From Prauserella cavernicola (lineage in GTDB: Bacteria; Actinomycetota; Actinomycetes; Mycobacteriales; Pseudonocardiaceae): DNA of 64,000 nucleotides. A model generated the notes under the pieces. It was not told the DNA's origin and made no database searches. It saw nothing but the letters and a program-made list of their open reading frames with translations. The stretch spans positions 62,001 through 126,000 of the forward strand of contig NZ_JAENJH010000011.1 of assembly GCF_016595675.1 (NCBI RefSeq), written 5' to 3'. Below are positions 31,760 through 40,553 of the stretch, piece by piece (position 1 is the first letter of the stretch; each line of letters opens with the position of its first letter). The position numbers and the translations under genes were made by a program.

Positions 31760-32597
31760 CCGAGTACGGCGCCACGGAACACCCGCGCAGCGTCTCCGCG
31801 TCGATCGAGCGCGGCCGGTAGCCCGTTCCCGCCGCCAGCGTCGCGGTCATGACGTCCACCGGGTCGGTGACCGGGTCGGGCCTGCCCGACAGGAACGCCC
31901 ACTCGTGCTCGTCGGAGCCGAAGTACACGACCGTCCCGAAGACGTCGTGGAACCGCTGCCACGCCGCGATCAGCGTGTCGTTGCGCCACAGCGTCGGGCA
32001 CCCCGCCTGGCACGTCACGACGCCGCCGGGGGCGAGGACCGCGGCGCAGCGGCGCAGGAAGTCGGCGCCGTACAGCCGGTTGTGCTGGGCGCTCTCGTCC
32101 GTGTTCTCGTCGGGCAGGTCGATCACCACCACGTCGTAACGCGTGGTCGTGGTGGCGAGGAACTCGAACCCGTCGCGGTAGTGGATCCGGACCGGGCCAT
32201 CGCCGCGCTCGGCGTCGGCGAGCTCGGTGGGGGAGTAGCCGTAGGGCAGGTGCTCGGCGCACGCGCGCACGGCCTGCTGGTCGATGTCGACGTGATCGAC
32301 CAGCTCGGCGCCGTGGTCCACGGCGATCCCGCTCGCCACGCCCTCGCTGGAGCCGATGATCAGCACGGAACGCACCCGCTCGGCCAGCAGGAGCGCGGGC
32401 ACGAGCAGTGCCTCGTGGTAGACGAGCTGGCTCTGCTCGGTGCTCTGCCGTTCGTCGTCGCAGAACAGCGTGACGCCCTGCTCGGTCGTGCCGATCACGA
32501 CGTGCTGGAAGTCGGTGTGGGTGTCGAGGACGGTGTCGGACACCTCCCAGACCCGGGTGAGGCCGGGGCCGAGCGGCTCGGAGATCTGCTGGGTCAC
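31737..32597 (-). CDS. speE: Spermidine synthase (polyamine aminopropyltransferase)
   Basis: 286-residue aminopropyltransferase that moves the aminopropyl group of decarboxylated S-adenosylmethionine to putrescine. The Rossmann-like core is seen as SVLIIGSSEGVASG (cofactor-binding), DHVDIDQQAV, and VVVIDLPDENTDES with the catalytic/substrate Asp. N-terminal residues LYHEAL-like (LVYHEALLVPALL) match the family. It is the last gene of the ODC-SpeD-SpeE operon, starting 1 nt after the SpeD stop (GTG 32595-32597). The GSSEGV motif differs slightly from the usual GGGDG. An active enzyme is still likely given the operon. Confidence 0.9.
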   Translation of the reverse strand: MTQQISEPLGPGLTRVWEVSDTVLDTHTDFQHVVIGTTEQGVTLFCDDERQSTEQSQLVYHEALLVPALLLAERVRSVLIIGSSEGVASGIAVDHGAELVDHVDIDQQAVRACAEHLPYGYSPTELADAERGDGPVRIHYRDGFEFLATTTTRYDVVVIDLPDENTDESAQHNRLYGADFLRRCAAVLAPGGVVTCQAGCPTLWRNDTLIAAWQRFHDVFGTVVYFGSDEHEWAFLSGRPDPVTDPVDVMTATLAAGTGYRPRSIDAETLRGCSVAPYSVRACGPR

Positions 32598-32598
32598 G

Positions 32599-32988
32599 TC
32601 ACTTCCCCGCGGTAGCGGCCTCGCGGCCGCGCTGGACGGTGGTCATGGACACCGAGTCGGTGCCGAGTGCCGCGGCGAGCAGCCGGACGGCCTGTTCGGG
32701 GTCGGCGCGGTCGCCGCAGGTGAATACGTCGACGAACAGCGCCCCGATCTCGGGATAGGTGTGCACCGAGGCGTGCGACTCGGCGAGCAGCGCGAGCACG
32801 GTGACGCCCTGGGGTTCGAAGCGGTGCGCGACCACCTCGCGCACACTGGCTCCGGCCGAGGTGAGCGCCCCGGCGAGCGTGGTGCGCAGGAACTGCTCGT
32901 CGTCGAGCCGCTCCGGCGCGACTCCGTCGAGCTCGGCCAGGACGTGTCTGCCGGAGAACGCTCCGACTCCGGCGAACTCAGTCGGCAC
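32599..32988 (-). CDS. speD: S-adenosylmethionine decarboxylase proenzyme
   Basis: 129-residue prokaryotic (class I) AdoMet decarboxylase. It cleaves itself between Glu70 and Ser71 in ESHASVHTYPE, turning Ser71 into the pyruvoyl cofactor. His76 and Cys91 (VFTCGD) complete the active site and align with Ser63, His68 and Cys83 of the Thermotoga enzyme with a constant offset. It supplies decarboxylated AdoMet to SpeE, encoded 1 nt downstream. GTG 32986-32988 has GGAGG about 8 nt upstream and lies inside the 3' end of the decarboxylase gene (11-bp overlap), so all three genes are translationally linked. Confidence 0.92.
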   Translation of the reverse strand: MPTEFAGVGAFSGRHVLAELDGVAPERLDDEQFLRTTLAGALTSAGASVREVVAHRFEPQGVTVLALLAESHASVHTYPEIGALFVDVFTCGDRADPEQAVRLLAAALGTDSVSMTTVQRGREAATAGK

Positions 32989-34153
32989 CGGGGTTCCTCC
33001 CTTCCTGGGCGGGGATGCAGTGGGTCCGCAGTGGCGGGATTCCGTTGAACGCCACCGACGAGTAGCTCGCGGTGTAGGCGCCGGCGGCGAGGATGTCGAT
33101 CCGGTCGCCGGGACGCAAGGAGAGCGGCAGCCGGTAGGGCGTCCGCTGGTACAGCACGTCGTCACCATCGCACGTCGGGCCTGCGATGATCACCGGTCCG
33201 TCCTCGCCTGAGTGATCTGTGACAACCTCCAGCCGGTAGGTGATCGCCTCGTTCTCGGTCTCGGCGAGCCCGTTGTAGCGGCCGACGTCGAGATAGACCC
33301 AGCGGTGCGGGTCGCCGGCCGCCTTGCGCGACACCAGGATCACCTCGCTGCGGATCAGTCCGGCCTCGGCGACGATCGCCCTGCCCGGTTCGAGGACCAG
33401 CTCCGGCTCCTGTCCCGGCAGGTGCGCCCGTAGTGCGTCGCCGATGGCGGTGGCGTAGTCGGCGGTCGCGGGCGCGGGGCCGGTGTAGCCGATCGCGAGA
33501 CCACCGCCCGCGTTGAGCCTGCGCAGGACGACGCCGTGCTCGGCCGTGGCGGTGAACACCTTGGCCGCGGCGGCGATCGCCAGCTCCCACGCCGTGGGAT
33601 CGAGCTGCTGCGACCCGACGTGGAAGCTGACGCCGACGGGGTCGAGCCCCAGTTCGGCGGCGCGCAGCAGCAGCTCGACCGCTTCCGCTCCCGCGCAGCC
33701 GAACTTCTGCCCGAACGGGGTGACCGACGCCGGCGTCTCCACGAGCAGGCGCACCGAGACCTGCGCGCCGGGCGCGTGCGTGGCGACGTGGGCCAGGTCG
33801 CTCTCGGCGTCGACGGCGAACTCCCGCACGCCCGCGTGGTGGGCGAAGGCGATGTCTGCCCGCTTCTTGATGGTGTTGCCGTACGACAGGGTCTCCGGCG
33901 CGGCGCCCGCCGCGAGGCAGAGCTCGATCTCGGCGGGGCTGGCCACGTCGAAGGTCGCGCCCTCTGCCGCGAGGGCCCGCAGCACCGCTGGTTCCGGATT
34001 GGCCTTGACCGCGTACTGGATGCGGCTGTCCGCGAACGTCGCGGCCAGCGCGCGGTAGCGCTCCAGCACGGTCTCGACGTCGATCACGAGACAGGGAGTG
34101 GGTGGGTCGTGCTCGGCGAGGAAGCCGCGAATTCGATCACGCGTAGTACTCAC
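32978..34153 (-). CDS. PLP-dependent ornithine decarboxylase-like enzyme (fold III)
   Basis: 391-residue alanine-racemase-fold decarboxylase. The Schiff-base lysine is in YAVKANPEPAVLRAL (near residue 50). The phosphate-binding FHVGSQ and RLNAGGG regions follow, then LEPGRAIVAEAG, and the second active-site motif GPTCDGDDVL contains the Cys that ornithine decarboxylases contribute from the partner subunit. Meso-diaminopimelate decarboxylases are close relatives, but the operon with SpeD and SpeE points to putrescine formation from ornithine (or lysine). GTG 34151-34153 is the best start: the GGAGG upstream is 16 nt away and CACGCT lies 7 nt away, so a leaderless transcript is possible. Confidence 0.85.
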   Translation of the reverse strand: MSTTRDRIRGFLAEHDPPTPCLVIDVETVLERYRALAATFADSRIQYAVKANPEPAVLRALAAEGATFDVASPAEIELCLAAGAAPETLSYGNTIKKRADIAFAHHAGVREFAVDAESDLAHVATHAPGAQVSVRLLVETPASVTPFGQKFGCAGAEAVELLLRAAELGLDPVGVSFHVGSQQLDPTAWELAIAAAAKVFTATAEHGVVLRRLNAGGGLAIGYTGPAPATADYATAIGDALRAHLPGQEPELVLEPGRAIVAEAGLIRSEVILVSRKAAGDPHRWVYLDVGRYNGLAETENEAITYRLEVVTDHSGEDGPVIIAGPTCDGDDVLYQRTPYRLPLSLRPGDRIDILAAGAYTASYSSVAFNGIPPLRTHCIPAQEGRNPGAD

Positions 34154-35362
34154 TCGGCCCAGCGTGTCACCTCCGTCCGGCGTCGGCGCGAACGCACCTC
34201 CATTCCGCGTACGCGGCATTGCGCCGCACGGAGCAAGCGGGACCTCCGGAACGGAAGTTGCAGTCCTGACCTCGGCCGGGGCCGCACGGGCGTCGCGGAC
34301 CGGCCGCCGATTTCCCGGCGATGGCATTCTGTCCGGATTTTCGGAAAAGGGTGCGTCCGGTGCCTCGGAAAGCGATTCATGACAACGTCGTCATCGATTT
34401 ATCCGGGCTCCGCGGGGTCCGGTATTCGCAATTCGCGGATGCGGAAAATGGGCGCGGGGCCGCCTCGCGGCGAGGCGGACTGCCCTGAACGGGCGAGGGG
34501 AGGGTGTCGCCGGGCCGGCGGTGGTGCGCGCCGCGCGCGAGCGGAGCGCCCGCGCCGCCGGACGTGGGGTCAGTCCAGGCGGATCGCGCCGTTCACCCGG
34601 GTTGGCGGAGTCCCAGATGGCGCTCCGTCATGCCCCGCCGCGTACAGGTGTCGAACGGGTGAAGAACGCTCGACGACGGTCCCCCTGCGAATTACCCTGG
34701 GTAGCACGCCAAGATGAGGGAAGCGCGTTGTCCGGCGTCTGTCCAGTGGATCACGCTTCGGTGAAGATCCCCTGGCGGAGCCACTGAACTCGTTAAGAAC
34801 CACCGGGGTGATCCCGTTCGTCGAAGCCACAACATCGGGGACTCTTTGGGGTGTTCACTCCACCGTGACGGCGCGTCGGCTAGGCCGTTCGGGTGGCCGA
34901 ATGGGGTGGCCTTGCTCTATGTGGGTGACCCTTGATGCTCGGTCCATGATGAATGCGGTAACCGAATTGCGGTCCGGGGCATCGCCTCCGGGTGAATGGG
35001 CGGCCCACCGACGAGTGGAAATCTGTATTTCCGCTGGTCACGGGGTGCCGCTCGACAACATTTGCCGAGTACCCGATTGGTGTACGCTTTCTTCACCTCG
35101 ACCGAAGTCAATTGGGCACTGTTACGCCTGGACGCTGTGCAGTTCGCATGATGCGATGTGCGGTGCCCTCCGGGGGTTGACGGACGTCGGCCGGTGCACG
35201 GACAACGACGGCGAACGCTGGACATCCAGCGGCGAAGGATGGGCTCACATGCTGTACACGACCGGTCGCGTACGACACACGGCCCTACTTCGCGGCACCT
35301 GGTAGGCGAGACGTCATGAGCCGTCGGCAGACAGCGAGCAAGCCGGAGGAGGAGTCACCTTC
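34154..35362. other. 1.2-kb region without a supported gene, before the conservon
   Basis: No frame here shows protein-like composition. Possible frames of 60-165 codons on either strand lack recognisable motifs and are rich in Cys, Trp and Arg as expected for non-coding reading. The stretch is more AT-rich than its neighbours. It holds a perfect inverted repeat GGAAAT-N4-ATTTCC at 35017-35032 and the promoters of the divergent polyamine operon and conservon. A 16-codon frame (ATG 35316 to TGA 35364-35366) ends overlapping the cvnA start. It may hide a small RNA or a regulated 5' leader. Confidence 0.5.
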
Positions 35363-38300
35363 GTGACCGTTGCTGGAGAAGGTCAAGTGTCCGTGGGGAC
35401 GCTTCTCGGCCAGCCGGCCCCCAAGCCGTCGAAGTGGCGTTCCCTCGCGCGGTGGCGCGACTGGAGCCTGCCCGTCAAGCTCGGGGCCGTCACCCTCGTT
35501 CCCATCGTCATCGCGCTGGTTTTGGGCGGGATCACGCTCGGCAGCCAGCTGGATCGCTCCGACCGCTACGACCGGGTCGCGCGCTTCGCCGAGCTGGGTG
35601 CCGCCGCGAGGACCACGCTCGACGGGGTCCAGCGGGAGCGCGCGCAGACCGCGGAGCTGCTCACCGCGGGATCGGGCCCCGAGTCACCCGAGCTGAACAC
35701 CGTGCGCGGCGAAGTCGACCGCGCGGTCGCCGCCCTGAACAGTGCGGCGAGCGCCGCCGACCCCGACGGCATCGCCGCCCAGCGCCAGGACGTCACCGAC
35801 CAGCTGGGCCGGCTCGCGGAGCTGCGCGAGCAGGTCGGTGCCGGCCAGCTCGGCGCCGTGCAGGCCCTCACCGAGTACTCCTCGATCTCGTCGGCGTTGC
35901 TGAACCTCGACGTGGCGCTCGTGGCGGGCATGGGCGACGACGGCATCGGCGGCACGCCCAGTGCGCTGCACGACCTGCTCGTCGCCAAGGAAGAGGTGTC
36001 GGTCCAGCAGGCGCTGATCGGCTACGGCGTCGGCCGCGGTGGCCTCGCGCCGAGCGAGTTCAACCAGCTCCGTACCTCCGACGTGCGGCTGACCGACCGG
36101 CTCGCCGAGTTCCGCATCGCCGCCACCGACGCGCAGCGCCAGGACTTCGACTCGACCGTCAGCGGCGAGGCCTTCGACGATCTCGACCGCGTGGTGGACA
36201 ACGTGCTCGCCGGGCAGGACTCCGGTGGTTCCGCGAGCTTCGGCTCGACCTCGGCCCAGCAGTGGGCCGACACCTCAGGTGCGGTGTTCACCGCGCTGGG
36301 CGAGGTGTCGAACGGGCTGGGTGGCCAGGTCACCAGCGCCGCCACCGATCTCGCCGACGGTGCGGGTACCGGCGTGGTGGTGCTGGCCGTGGTGCTCGTC
36401 GTCGCGTTGCTGCTGGCCGCCGCGGTGGTCTTCCTGATCACGCGACAGCTCCTGCGGTCGCTGAAGCTGCTGCGGACGAGGGCGCTCGAGGTCGCGGAGA
36501 AGGATCTGCCCGCCGCGGTCCGCACCATTCAGGAGGGCCGCTCGCAGAGCACCGACGTGCAGCCCGTGCCCGTGCTCACCGACGACGAGATCGGCCAGGT
36601 CGCGCGCGCGTTCGACGCGGTGCACAGCCAGGCGCTGCGGCTCGCCGTCGAGCAGGCGGGCATGCGCACCGGCTACGCGAGCGTGTTCGTCAACCTCTCC
36701 CGCCGCAGCCAGAGCCTCGTGCAGCGGCAGCTGCAGCTGATCGAGCGCCTCGAACGTGACGAGGAGGACGCCGACCAGCTGGCCACGCTGTTCCAGCTCG
36801 ACCACCTCGCCACCCGCATGCGGCGCAACAACGAGAACCTCATGGTCCTCTCGGGCGCCGAGCCTGGCCGCCGGTCTGGCCAGCCGGTCAGCACCACCGA
36901 CGTGCTGCGGGCCGCGGTGTCGGAGATCGAGCAGTACCAACGGGTTTCGGTGCGCACGCCACCGCAGCAGCGGATCGTCGGCTACGCGGCGGGCGACCTC
37001 GTCCGGCTCGTCGCCGAGCTGCTCGACAACGCCACCGCGTTCTCCGCGCCGGAGACCCAGGTGACGGTCGCGACGCGACTGATGGACGACAACTCGCTGT
37101 CCATCGACATCGTGGACCGCGGGATCGGCATGAACGAGGCCGAGGTGTCCGAGGCCAACGCACGCCTGACCGAAGCGGGGTCGGTCGATCTCGCGACGTC
37201 GCGGCGGATGGGACTGTTCGTGGTCGGACGACTCGCGAGCAGGCACGGGTTCGGCGTCACCTTGAACGGGGGCAAGGACATCGTCGGTGTCCGCGCGACC
37301 GTGCTGGTGCCGGCCGAGCTCGTGATGAGCGGCCAGGCCGTCCATCCAGGACTGTCGCAGCAGGACCAGCCGACTCAGCAGTTGCCGGCGGCACCTCAGC
37401 CATCGGCTCCCGCGGGACAGGGCCCCGGCGGGCTGCCGCGCCGGAAGACCAACGGCGTCAGCAGGCCGAACACGCTGCCCGCGTTCTCGCAGACCCCACC
37501 GTCGCCGCCGTCGGCCGCCGAGGTGTCCGGGACTGCGCTGTTCACTCCGATCGGCAGGGACGAACCGCTGCCGGAACAGTCCCGCGGTGCGCCGCAGTGG
37601 CCGCAGCCGAGGGAGGAGGCACCGCCCACCGTCAACGGGGTCGCGTCCGCCGACGCGGTCGCCGAGCCGGACACCGAGGCGACGGGCCAGCCCGAGCAGT
37701 CCACAGCGGACGGTGCCCCCGGCCAGCCCGCCGGGACGCCCGACGCCGAGGGCGCGGACGACTCCGTGCAGGCCGGGCTGATCGACGAGGCGTTGAGCGG
37801 CAAGGACCTGTTCGCCGCCAACAGCACAGTCGTCAGCGACTGGTGGAGCGCGGCGACCACCGAGAGCGATGCCGAGCGCAAGGCGACGCAGGGCATGGAC
37901 CCGTCGGAGACGACACCGATCTTCGACGAGATGCTCTCCGTGTGGTTCCGCAGCGACGCCGAGACTGCGCCGCAGAGCGGCCGCAGCGGCTGGGACTTCG
38001 CCGCGGACGAGCGGTGGCGCACGGTGCAGGCGGTGGCGGGCAACGCGCCCGCCGACTACACCGACGCCGGCCTGCCGAGGCGCCGCAAGGGTGAGCAGTT
38101 GTTGCCGGGCAGCGCGGTTCCCGCCGCGCAGGAGCCCGTGGCCAAGGCCGCTCCGGTCGCGCCAGCGCAGGAGGCCAAGCCGGAGGTGCCCGCACGCGAC
38201 GCCGTCGATGTGCGCAGCAGGCTCAACAGCTTCCAGCAGGGTGTGAGCAGGGGCCGCCGCCAGCGCACGCCTGCGGAGCAGCAGCCGCCGGGGGCCACCC

Positions 38301-39481
38301 CGGCTCAGCCGCAGACACCGGACGACGCCGCGCAGGACAAGAGCGGCCAGGAGACGGCGTCGCAGGGCAGGACCACGTCGCAGGACGAGGCGAGCACGGC
38401 GACGCCTCAGGAGAAGGCGTCCACTCAGGCCCCGGCTCAGACCCCGGCGAAATCCCAGGGCTCGACGGCGGCACAGGATGGCGGCACCTCCGACAGCACG
38501 GCCGAGCCTCAGGATGCGGTGGCGTCCGAGAACACGACCGCAGCCGAGGGAACGGCGAAGTCCCGGGACACGGCCAAGCCTCGCGGCACGGCCAAGTCCC
38601 AGGGCGGGTCGCGGAGCTCGGCGAAGCCGCAGAGTGCCGCCGGGTCGTCGAGCATGGCCAAGGCCCAGGCCACGGCCAACGCTCAGGCGGCCGCGAAGGC
38701 TCAGGCCAACGCTCAGGCGAACGCCCAGGACAAGGCCAAGTCGCAGACCGCGGCGAAGTCCCAGAGCAAGGCCGAAGCCCAGGACACGACCACGCCCGAG
38801 GACACGACCAAGCCCCAGAGCAAGGCCGGCACTCCGGACAAGACCAAGTCCCAGGGCAAGGCCGAGACTCAGGACAAGGCCGCGACCCAGGGCAAGACCG
38901 GGACTCAGGACAAGGCCGCGACCCAGAGCAAGACCGGGACCCAGAGCAAGGCCGAGACTCAGGACAAGGCCGAGATTCCGGGCCAGGCGTCGCCGCAGAA
39001 GCCCCAGGCGGACGAGGCGGCCACGCCCGAGGAGAAACCGAAGACCACCGCGTCGGGTCTGCCCCGGCGGCAGCCGAGGAAGAAGGCGGCCCCGGTCGCC
39101 GATCCGAGGCAGCTGCCGGAGCAGCCGGCCCCCGCGCGGGCGGCTGAGGCGGGACCGGCAGGCGAGGACATCGCCGACGCCGCGCCCGCTTCGGCGTGGG
39201 CGTTCGCCACCGACGACTCGTGGCGCACGGTACAGCAGGTGGCGGATTCCTCTCCGGCGAGCTTCACGTCGGCGGGACTGCCGAGGCGCCGCAGGGGGGA
39301 ACAGCTGCTGCCGGGCAGCATGTCCTCGCCGGGCAGTACGACTGGGAACCGCCCGAGGACGGAACGCGATCCCGCGGACGTCCGTGGCAGGCTCAGCAGC
39401 TTCCAGCAAGGAATTCGCCGAGGCCGGCATCGGACCGCTCAGGCGACCGAGAGCAGTCAAGAGAAAGTGGAGGGTGAATGA
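35363..39481 (+). CDS. cvnA: Conservon sensor histidine kinase-like protein (CvnA type) with very long repetitive C-terminus
   Basis: 1372-residue membrane protein. A cytoplasmic basic start, TM1 (about 37-58), an extracytoplasmic nitrate-sensor-like helical domain (about 65-320), TM2 (about 336-358) and HAMP linker precede a kinase region with FQLDHLATRMRRNNENL and an ATPase domain (ELLDNATAFSAPETQV near 551, DRGIGMNEAE, RRMGLFVVGRLASRHGFGV). The remaining about 700 residues are low complexity. Two copies of a conserved module (WRTVQ.VA...PA..T.AGLPRRR.GEQLLPGS then DVR.RL.SFQQG) at about 875-962 and 1276-1352 flank a Gln/Lys/Thr-rich repeat tract. GTG 35363 follows GGAGGAGGAG. It heads a four-gene signalling operon with a roadblock protein, DUF742 protein and GTPase. 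Confidence 0.9.
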   Translation: MTVAGEGQVSVGTLLGQPAPKPSKWRSLARWRDWSLPVKLGAVTLVPIVIALVLGGITLGSQLDRSDRYDRVARFAELGAAARTTLDGVQRERAQTAELLTAGSGPESPELNTVRGEVDRAVAALNSAASAADPDGIAAQRQDVTDQLGRLAELREQVGAGQLGAVQALTEYSSISSALLNLDVALVAGMGDDGIGGTPSALHDLLVAKEEVSVQQALIGYGVGRGGLAPSEFNQLRTSDVRLTDRLAEFRIAATDAQRQDFDSTVSGEAFDDLDRVVDNVLAGQDSGGSASFGSTSAQQWADTSGAVFTALGEVSNGLGGQVTSAATDLADGAGTGVVVLAVVLVVALLLAAAVVFLITRQLLRSLKLLRTRALEVAEKDLPAAVRTIQEGRSQSTDVQPVPVLTDDEIGQVARAFDAVHSQALRLAVEQAGMRTGYASVFVNLSRRSQSLVQRQLQLIERLERDEEDADQLATLFQLDHLATRMRRNNENLMVLSGAEPGRRSGQPVSTTDVLRAAVSEIEQYQRVSVRTPPQQRIVGYAAGDLVRLVAELLDNATAFSAPETQVTVATRLMDDNSLSIDIVDRGIGMNEAEVSEANARLTEAGSVDLATSRRMGLFVVGRLASRHGFGVTLNGGKDIVGVRATVLVPAELVMSGQAVHPGLSQQDQPTQQLPAAPQPSAPAGQGPGGLPRRKTNGVSRPNTLPAFSQTPPSPPSAAEVSGTALFTPIGRDEPLPEQSRGAPQWPQPREEAPPTVNGVASADAVAEPDTEATGQPEQSTADGAPGQPAGTPDAEGADDSVQAGLIDEALSGKDLFAANSTVVSDWWSAATTESDAERKATQGMDPSETTPIFDEMLSVWFRSDAETAPQSGRSGWDFAADERWRTVQAVAGNAPADYTDAGLPRRRKGEQLLPGSAVPAAQEPVAKAAPVAPAQEAKPEVPARDAVDVRSRLNSFQQGVSRGRRQRTPAEQQPPGATPAQPQTPDDAAQDKSGQETASQGRTTSQDEASTATPQEKASTQAPAQTPAKSQGSTAAQDGGTSDSTAEPQDAVASENTTAAEGTAKSRDTAKPRGTAKSQGGSRSSAKPQSAAGSSSMAKAQATANAQAAAKAQANAQANAQDKAKSQTAAKSQSKAEAQDTTTPEDTTKPQSKAGTPDKTKSQGKAETQDKAATQGKTGTQDKAATQSKTGTQSKAETQDKAEIPGQASPQKPQADEAATPEEKPKTTASGLPRRQPRKKAAPVADPRQLPEQPAPARAAEAGPAGEDIADAAPASAWAFATDDSWRTVQQVADSSPASFTSAGLPRRRRGEQLLPGSMSSPGSTTGNRPRTERDPADVRGRLSSFQQGIRRGRHRTAQATESSQEKVEGE
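38831..38984 (+). repeat. 18-nt in-frame tandem repeats in the cvnA tail
   Basis: Within the low-complexity part (about 38520-38990), 18-nt units encode the hexapeptide TQ(D/S/G)K(A/T)x. A near-identical 36-nt block starts at 38867 and 38903, with a further copy of its first 15 nt at 38957. The array stays in frame, so unit gain or loss would change tail length without a frameshift. Confidence 0.85.
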
Positions 39482-39930
39482 CCGCGCCGGAACGGGCTCA
39501 GCCCCAGCAGAATCAGTTCGGGTGGCTGGTGAACGACTTCGCCGAGCGAGTGCCCGGCGTCGCGCACGCCGTGGTGGTGTCGGCGGACGGGTTGCTCCTC
39601 ACCGCCTCCAACCGGCTCCCGCTCGACCGCGCCGACCAGCTCGCGGCCGTCGCGTCCGGACTCGTCAGCCTCACCCAGGGTGCCGCGCGCTGCTTCGAGG
39701 CGGGCGCGGTGAACGAGACGGTCGTGGAGATGGAACTCGGCATCATGGTGCTGATGTCCATCAGCGACGGTTCGTGCCTCGCCGTGCTGGCCGCGCCCAA
39801 CTGCGACATCGGCCAGGTGGCGTATGAGATGACGCTGCTCGTCGACCGCGTCGGGCAGATCCTGACGCCGGAGCTGCGTGCTCAGCTGCAGGGTGCGGCC
39901 GGTCCGCTGGTCGGCGAACCGGTGGGATGA
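39478..39930 (+). CDS. cvnB: Roadblock/LC7 domain protein (CvnB type)
   Basis: 150-residue roadblock/LC7 protein. After a short polar start the domain runs from FGWLVNDFAERVPGVAHAVVVSADGLLLTAS through LAAVASGLVSLTQGAARCFEAG to VLAAPNCDIGQVAYEMTLLVDRVG. In conservons, and in the analogous MglB/MglA system, this fold acts as the GTPase-activating or docking partner of the small GTPase, encoded two genes downstream here. The ATG overlaps the cvnA stop by 4 nt (39478-39481), and the stop overlaps the next start the same way, so stoichiometric co-translation is expected. Confidence 0.94.
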   Translation: MTAPERAQPQQNQFGWLVNDFAERVPGVAHAVVVSADGLLLTASNRLPLDRADQLAAVASGLVSLTQGAARCFEAGAVNETVVEMELGIMVLMSISDGSCLAVLAAPNCDIGQVAYEMTLLVDRVGQILTPELRAQLQGAAGPLVGEPVG

Positions 39931-40553
39931 TCGAGGCGATGAGCATGGGGGCCGGATTCTCGGGCGAACACGACCCGGGCACGTATGCCGACGTGCCGGG
40001 CGGATTCGCGTCGAACTCTGGTCGCGGCCGTCGGACCCGAGGCACACGCAGTAATGATCCCGGTACCGAACATGGCCGGGAGTCACCACCGCAGCCCCCG
40101 CCCATGGAGGCGGAGGAGCACGGTGAGACCCGGTCACAGACCGGAGAGGAGCAGTTTGTGTCGGCCGAAGCCATCCCAGTCATGCCGGCTGTGCCGCCGC
40201 CGCATCCAGCGGAGGAGACTGGTTTCGTCCGTCCGTACGCCATCACGGGTGGCCGGACCAAGGCGAACTACCCGCTGGAGCTCGAAACCTTGGTCTCCAC
40301 TCGTGAGGCCGCCGTGATGGCGGTGCCCGACCAGATCGAGCACCAGCTGATCATGGAAGAATGTCGAACCCCACGTTCGGTCGCCGAGATCGCTGCGGCT
40401 CTCCGTGTCCCGCTCGGCGTGGCGCGGGTGCTGATCAGCGATGCGGCGGACACGGGGCTGGTCGCGGTACACAAGACCATCTCTGGTGACGAGGGCGCCG
40501 AAGCGCATCTGATGTTGATGGAAAGGGTTTTGAGTGGACTCCGTCGGCTTTAA
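39927..40553 (+). CDS. cvnC: DUF742 protein (CvnC type)
   Basis: 208-residue protein. The first 95 residues are a disordered acidic/Pro-rich extension, longer than in the usual 120-130-residue CvnC. The DUF742 domain follows: FVRPYAITGGRTKANYPLELETLVST, then a winged-helix-like IEHQLIMEECRTPRSVAEIAAALRVPLGVARVLISDAADTGLVAVH. It is thought to link the kinase-like protein and the GTPase. ATG overlaps the cvnB stop (39927-39930). Its 3' end overlaps the GTPase gene by 20 bp. The role of the N-terminal extension is unknown. Confidence 0.92.
   Translation: MIEAMSMGAGFSGEHDPGTYADVPGGFASNSGRGRRTRGTRSNDPGTEHGRESPPQPPPMEAEEHGETRSQTGEEQFVSAEAIPVMPAVPPPHPAEETGFVRPYAITGGRTKANYPLELETLVSTREAAVMAVPDQIEHQLIMEECRTPRSVAEIAAALRVPLGVARVLISDAADTGLVAVHKTISGDEGAEAHLMLMERVLSGLRRL

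Noticed and set aside
32978-34153. Diaminopimelate decarboxylase (lysA) as the primary call
   Set aside because: The fold family is shared, but the tight operon with speD and speE and the GPTCDG motif favour ornithine decarboxylase. LysA remains the alternative.
34808-35305. A 165-codon frame in the gap before the conservon
   Set aside because: Composition is rich in Cys, Trp and Ser with no motif or ribosome-binding site, and codon use does not match neighbouring genes.
38520-38990. Repeat array considered as CRISPR-like
   Set aside because: The repeats are contiguous, in frame with cvnA and lack unique spacers. They encode a low-complexity peptide.
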